Shown piece by piece: positions 16,289 through 20,666 of a stretch of DNA of 20,666 nucleotides; position 1 is the first letter of the stretch, and the number at the start of each line of letters is the position of its first letter. This stretch comes from Dunaliella salina (lineage: Eukaryota > Chlorophyta > Chlorophyceae > Chlamydomonadales > Dunaliellaceae), in assembly GCA_002284615.2 (NCBI GenBank), contig MU069484.1:555247-575912 (forward strand). The letters run 5' to 3'. A program made the position numbers and the translations under genes. The notes under the pieces were generated by a model that was given only the letters and a program-made list of their open reading frames with translations, ran no database searches and was not told the DNA's origin.

Positions 16289-17600
16289 CTGGAGAGGTGC
16301 TGTGGCCAGAAGCAGCCTTGCTGATGTGCAAGGTGCGCAACAAGGGGTGTATACAAGAGGACAAACAGAGCCATAATCATTTACAGAGTGCAAGTGTTGT
16401 GCATTTTGAAAGCCGCATACTCTTAACCAGGGCGAGAACGCTTGTTGTGAACAGAAAGTGGTCAGGGAGCTCAGCAGCACACGGCACGATGCAAGCAAAG
16501 TGTGGAAAGGGAAAAAAAGTGCGAATGAGCTGCATAACTCCCTCACACAAGTAAAAAGGAGGCGCGTAGCAACGAGCTTAATTGACATACAGCATGACAA
16601 TCCTTGTTCAGAGGCCTGCTGTGCTTTCCTTGACACAGGTCAGAAGCGCAGCCGGACACAGAAATACATACGAAGCTGTCTCAATCCAACAAGTACCTGG
16701 GGACCCTGATGGTATTGAGCACTGAGCCATGTGAGGAGTCGGGGCGTGCAACCTGCGGACATGAATTGAAATCGGTATGCATGCAGACCTTGAGATGCAT
16801 GGTATGTATCAATAGACCAAGCAAACATGCAATAATCCAAGGAACAGACGAGTGGGGGGAGCGTCGCAAGCAACGCTGAAGAATCGGCGAATCCAGGCTC
16901 TCACGGATGATTTCAGTCATAATCCACTTTTGCCGCAAGGCGCCACTGCCAACGCCTATGACGGCACTCGAGCATGCTGTGATGCATGTGCAAATGTGAA
17001 TGCTTTTTCTGCGTGCACTGCTGCGTGCGTTACTGCATGCTGTGCTGCATGCTGTATTGCATCACTGCATTCATGGCTGCGTGCCTGCTGTGTGAATTAC
17101 TGCATGCAGTGCTGCATGCTGTATTCATGCATTGTGCACAAAGATTGCTGCACATGCTCTCCACCATTATTGTGGCATGCACTCTGCATGATGTTTGCTG
17201 CATGCATCCTTCTCAACGCTGCAAATGCTCAGGGTGAGCCATGCAAGCTGACCTCCTTTCCCCCCACATTTCCCTGGACCTGGAACAGAAGGGCCATGCA
17301 CCAGAGACACACCACTCCTCAACATGACTTCCTGCAGCACCCATTTGAGTGTGCCATTTGAGTGTACCTTGCTTGCTGTTCTTGCCATGCCTTGCTCACT
17401 TGCACCCCTCATACAGTCAGCAGCAGGCTGTGTTCCACAGGAACTTTCCTCCACACAACAGGGCAGGGTCGCAGGTCCTGCTCGACATTGCATGATCAAA
17501 CTCCTGTGCGAGCACCCTTCAAGTCGCGATGTACGTCATTAGTCACTGAATGCTAGGAAGCTAGCAACAGCTGGCTTCTCGCTTGCACAAATATTTACAT
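16289..17600. other. stretch without recognised genes, with a TGC/GCATGC-rich core
   Basis: From about 16965 to 17215 the sequence is a degenerate run of TGCATGCTG, CTGCATGC and similar motifs. This produces a Cys/Ala/Met-rich plus frame (16852-17361) that looks like repeat translation, not a metallothionein-like gene. The remainder shows no motif or paired splice sites. Confidence 0.5.
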
Positions 17601-17601
17601 T

Positions 17602-18258
17602 ATGGTGCGTTTAAACAAGCGTGAGCGACCTACAACGAGGGCTTTGACAATGGAGTTCAGCTTCTTCGTGGCTACCCTAATTTCGATGGCATTTTTGATG
17701 GCATCACCCACAGCACTGCCTGGCCAAACAACCCCAAACATTCTGACAGTTACGTTTGTGTGGCCTGCGCGTCAAGTCTCAGGGCAGGGGGTGGGCTGGG
17801 CGAGCCATGCTGGACACGTTCTGCTTAGCTTCCATACAAAGAAAGTTTCAGAGCGCTTTGCACACGGCCCCATCTGCCCCCCCGGCAACGCAAGTTTGCT
17901 TGGACAAGTTTGCTTTGCCTGCACGTCAAGTTTCAGGGCAGGGTGTGCGCTGGGTGGGCCATGCTGGCCATTTTCTGCTCAGCTACCAGACGGAGGGATT
18001 TCAGAACTCTTTGCACGGGGCTTCTGCCACTTAACTGACACTGCAGTGCTGAATGAAACTTTTTTCTTGGCTTGCGCATCAAGTGTCAGGGCGGGAGGTG
18101 CACTCGGCAGGCCATGCTGGCCACCTTCTGCTCAGCTACCAGACAGAGGGATTTCAGAACTCTTTGCACAGGGCTTCTTTAACTGGAGTGGCACTGCAGT
18201 GCTGCATGAGACTTTTTGCTTGGCATGCAAGTCAAGTTTCAGAGCGGGGGGGCAATAG
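17602..18258 (+). CDS. open frame over a 153-bp tandem repeat, doubtful gene
   Basis: 218 codons from ATG to TAG. Residues about 18-35 are hydrophobic (FFVATLISMAFLMA), a possible signal or anchor segment. Then comes a 51-residue repeat with SSxRAGxALGxPCWPxSAQL and GISELFAxGF, present in just over two in-frame copies. An earlier repeat copy is one base out of step, so the peptide there reads differently (WASHAGHVLLSF). That frame slip argues against long purifying selection on the whole protein. I do not recognise any family. It is either a young or decaying repetitive secreted/membrane protein, or noncoding satellite DNA kept open by its period. Confidence 0.3.
   Translation: MVRLNKRERPTTRALTMEFSFFVATLISMAFLMASPTALPGQTTPNILTVTFVWPARQVSGQGVGWASHAGHVLLSFHTKKVSERFAHGPICPPGNASLLGQVCFACTSSFRAGCALGGPCWPFSAQLPDGGISELFARGFCHLTDTAVLNETFFLACASSVRAGGALGRPCWPPSAQLPDRGISELFAQGFFNWSGTAVLHETFCLACKSSFRAGGQ
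17745..18255 (+). repeat. 153/154-bp tandem repeat, about 3.3 copies
   Basis: The landmark CRTCAAGTSTCAGGGC recurs with equivalent codons at 17769, 17923, 18076 and 18229, spacings of 154, 153 and 153 bp. Other shared blocks are GGCCATGCTGG, CAGCTACCAGACRGAGGGATTTCAGAACTCTTTGCAC and CTGCAGTGCTG. The last copy is truncated. The 17769 copy is the most diverged. Confidence 0.85.
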
Positions 18259-18259
18259 G

Positions 18260-18860
18260 CGGACCAGGGCAGCCAAGTGTGAGCTCTACTGGGAAACAAT
18301 CAACACTAGGGGCGTGCGTCCCATGAATGGGACTTTGCCAAAAAATGGGGTACCCCAAACTCAAATTTGTGCATCAAGTGTCTTGCAGCAAACAAAAGGT
18401 TAAAGTATGCAAGTTAGATCAGAGGGTCCTGGATGCCTTGGCCCTGTATACCCTCTTTTCCTGACTTGATGCAAAGGATGGTTTAGCTACCTCTGTTCTT
18501 TTTTCCCTGCTCTTGGCTTTTAGTTGCAACAGAACCACTCTCTGTCACATTTGTGGTGGCAGCAAGTGCGTATGCAACATGTGTGTGCTGCAAGCGTCAA
18601 TTTCTACTTGAAAATTCTTAGAAAGCAAAGGATTGCATGTCTGCAAGACTGTCATTTCTGCTTGAGATGACAATTTTTTTTTGCGAAGTGCCATTTCTCC
18701 TTGCTCGAAGGTGAAATAAGCAGGGCCAAGAAGATAGCCACTTGCCCAGGTTACATTGAATGGCCTTGGGGTGCCTTCCTTTTGGCTCTGGGGTGCCTTT
18801 ACCTGCCTGATATTTAAGAAAAGAATGTGAACAAGCATGTGCAATTAGAGGAGCTGAGGA
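18260..18860. other. non-genic stretch
   Basis: No recognised gene. The minus frame at 18545-18844 has no motif or codon bias. TTACA at 18751-18755 (TGTAA on the minus strand) could serve the minus-strand kinase transcript, about 0.43 kb past its in-frame stop at 19183. Confidence 0.4.
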
Positions 18861-19110
18861 AATATCTACAGCAGGCATCCCATGTAGGGATATATACAGA
18901 AGAAAGCACAGAAGAAGGAGAATGAGCATGAGCAACGAGAATGGCTGAAGCCAATTCTACAGCAGGCATCCTCACAGAAGAAAGCACAACAGAGTGTGAA
19001 TGAGAAGAAGAGTTCACAGAAGAGTGCAAATGAGAAGAAGGATGCACAGAAGAAGAATGCAAATGAGCACAAGCAATGAAAATAGCTGAAGCGAGTTCCA
19101 AAGCAGGTAT
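18860..19110 (+). repeat. purine-rich imperfect tandem repeat
   Basis: CTACAGCAGGCATCC and CACAGAAGAAAGCAC recur near 18867/18958 and 18897/18972. They are followed by repeated GARTGMRAATGAGAAGAAGR units. In the plus strand a frame reads about 64 Lys/Gln/Asn/Glu-rich codons (18886-19079) with no start codon. It is likely simple repeat, possibly in the 3' region of the minus-strand kinase gene. Confidence 0.6.
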
Positions 19111-19182
19111 CCCCACAACTTATTCTGTGTGTGGCACATCTGTCACCTGGTCAAATGATCATCCACTGGTTATATAAGGCCG

Positions 19183-19360
19183 TCATGTTTCTGCTCTTCC
19201 ACGACTCACCACCTCAGGCGGCAGTAGGTGTAATCGTGAAACTAGGGATGGGTTGTTCAGAATCTGGGTCATAGTTGGTCTCCTTCCAGGGTCAATGTTC
19301 AGGCAGGCTGTCACCAGTGAGGACAGCTCTCGGCTCACTGAGCTGGGCAGCGGTGGATAG
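19183..19360 (-). CDS. protein kinase, last catalytic subdomain exon (NEK-like), partial
   Basis: The minus-strand exon starts after GCATGCAG at 19361 (one base, then TAT) and is open to a TGA at 19183-19185. A consensus donor GTGAGT at 19209-19204 suggests that it may instead splice at 19210, in phase 0. The peptide begins YPPLPSSVSRELSSLV, then ACLNIDPGRRPTMTQILNNP. This is kinase subdomain XI: Leu-Val before a Cys-Leu, then D-P-x-R-R-P-T and a following IL-x-x-P, the pattern of NIMA-related and other Ser/Thr kinases. The Arg of RRPT normally salt-bridges to the APE Glu. No APE, DFG or HRD motif is visible up to the window end, so the rest of the kinase must lie beyond 20666. The acceptor and first codons belong to the amplified unit of the adjacent array. 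Confidence 0.65.
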
Positions 19361-20135
19361 CTGCATGCATGCACATTGTGATTTAGGCGATTTGGCATCA
19401 CAGGTGTTGATTCAGGCGAGCCTCACTGAGCTGGGCAGGGACGGAAAGCTGCATGCATGCATGTTGCAATTCCGGCAATGTGGCATTGCAATGTGGCATT
19501 GATTTAGGTGAGACCCACTGAGCTGGGCAGCGGTGGATGGCTGCATGCATGTACATCGTGGTTGAGGCAACTTGGCAGTGCAGCACAGCAAACTCGCTGA
19601 TAAAGATTCATTGGATCTGGCAATGCAAGGCCTGGCCCAGTTTATCCCCACTCAGCTGGGTAGCGGTGGATAGCTGCATGCATGTTGTAATTCAGGCAAT
19701 TTGGCATTGCCAGTGTTGATTCAGGTGAGGCCCACTAAGCTGGGTAGCGGTGGATAGCTGCATGCATGCACGTTGTGGTGAAGGTAACTTGGCAGTGCAG
19801 AACAGCAAATTTGCGGATGAAGATTCATTGCATTTGGCAAAGCAGGTGCTGACCCAGTTTATCCCCACTCAGCTGGGTAGCGGTGGATAGCTGCATGCAC
19901 GTTGTGATTCAGGCAATTTGGCATTGCCAGTGTTGATTCAGGTGAGGCCAACTAAGCTAAGCAGCGGTGGATAGCTGCGTGCATGCACGTTGTGGTTAAG
20001 GCAACTTGGCAGTGCAGAACAGCAAATTTGCGGATGAAGATTCATTGGATTTGGCAACGCAAGTGCTGATCCAGTTTAGCCCCACTGAGCAGGGCAGCGG
20101 TGGATGGCTGCCTGCACGCACAATGAGGTTCAGGC
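19300..20135 (-). repeat. higher-order tandem array derived from the kinase exon 5' edge
   Basis: Eight copies of a segment reading (minus strand) GCATGCAGCTATCCACCGCTGCCCAGCTCAGTG. The landmark CGGTGG lies at 19351, about 19440, 19531, 19664, 19748, 19881, 19965 and 20098. Spacings are 89, 91, 133, 84, 133, 84 and 133 bp, so later copies form a 217-bp composite of a short and a long subunit. The long subunit adds CTTGGCAGTGCAGAACAGCAAATTTGCGG-type sequence. The 19351 copy is the real kinase exon start. Confidence 0.88.
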
Positions 20136-20617
20136 AGTCTTATCTTCTCCAAGAAAACTCTGTACTCCATCCCATCGGCAACACTTGTTGGGCAGGACAG
20201 GATAGGAGAGGCAATCTGCACATGGGCCATCACGTAAGTTGGCCAAACAAATACCTCCAAATTTGTCCTGCATGTAAACACTCCAAGGAATGGTGGCCTT
20301 CGGGAGTTCGTGCTCCGCACCCTTACCATTGTGGACATTTGGGCCCATAGCAGTATTTGTGAGGACAATATGCATTCCTGGTGCATGCTTGAAGGTTTTT
20401 ACCAACATCCATAAGAATGGGGTTGTGCCCAATATGTGCATATATTGCACATGGGCACATGTATGTGCTCAGGGGGTTTCTTTGTCAAGGCAGTGTGTGC
20501 CTTGGAAAATGTGAATTTATGACTGAGAACATGCACACACGTTGGACAAGCCAGAGACAGTCAACCACTGCTGCACTTGATTTTTCCGTGCAAGAAGTTC
20601 AAGAATGTGGCGCGCAT
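20136..20617. other. stretch without recognised genes
   Basis: The minus frames 20042-20386 and 20130-20450 are open but contain no kinase motif or other domain I know. A donor-like AATG|GTAAGG lies near 20325 on the minus strand. It is probably intron of the kinase gene. Confidence 0.4.

Positions 20618-20664
<47 letters not shown>
20618..20664. repeat. (CA)n microsatellite
   Basis: A pure CA dinucleotide run preceded by GCGCATG. It reaches almost to the window end. Confidence 0.95.

Positions 20665-20666
<2 letters not shown>

Noticed and set aside
16852..17361. Cys-rich 169-codon plus-strand frame resembling a metallothionein or cysteine-rich secreted protein
   Set aside because: The cysteines come from a degenerate TGCATGC repeat; adjacent frames show the same composition, so it is repeat translation.
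19171..19179. TATATAAGG, a TATA-like motif on the plus strand (similar motif near 6162)
   Set aside because: No plus-strand gene begins downstream; the area is the 3' side of the minus-strand kinase exon.

Overview
This window looks like nuclear DNA of a green alga. The one gene that can be read end to end is a nuclear-encoded plastid ribosomal protein S10 with a transit peptide, split by GT-AG introns. Base composition is near balanced, with many (CA/GT)n, GCATGC-rich and minisatellite tracts, and an AT-rich organelle-derived fragment sits in an intron. This fits a Dunaliella-like chlorophyte, but the species is an inference and nothing in the sequence proves it.

Layout. 1-5175: no confidently identified gene. 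There are a (GT)n tract, a cluster of AGCGCT palindromes, a dispersed repeat, a 114-bp tandem repeat, and two minus-strand open stretches of coding character (466-894 and 3362-3650). 5176-9806: the plastid uS10 gene on the minus strand, four exons whose phases all agree, giving 202 residues. Its intron 2 (7290-9305) is almost filled by two foreign pieces: a truncated LAGLIDADG homing-endonuclease fragment of organelle origin, and an oppositely oriented three-exon gene (7717-9203, plus strand) ending in two half-CXXC zinc fingers and a basic tail. That nested gene carries a 92-nt near-perfect hairpin in its first intron. 9807-11968: no gene recognised.

11969-14966 (perhaps to 16288): minus-strand exons of an Ala/Pro/Gly/Gln-rich protein of unknown function. 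They are joined by a run of phase-1 introns and include a tandemly duplicated exon plus intron. 15376-16050: a 36-bp minisatellite, probably inside an upstream intron of that gene. 17745-18255: a 153-bp tandem repeat that stays open in one plus frame. 18860-19110: purine-rich repeats. 19183-19360: a minus-strand exon for the last subdomain of a protein kinase, NEK-like. The 3' splice-site end of this exon has been amplified into an array with alternating 84/133-bp spacing that runs to about 20120. The window ends in a (CA)n microsatellite.

The genes do not form a pathway. The main themes are an intron colonised by organelle DNA and an antisense gene, and repeated tandem duplication of exon/splice-site segments.
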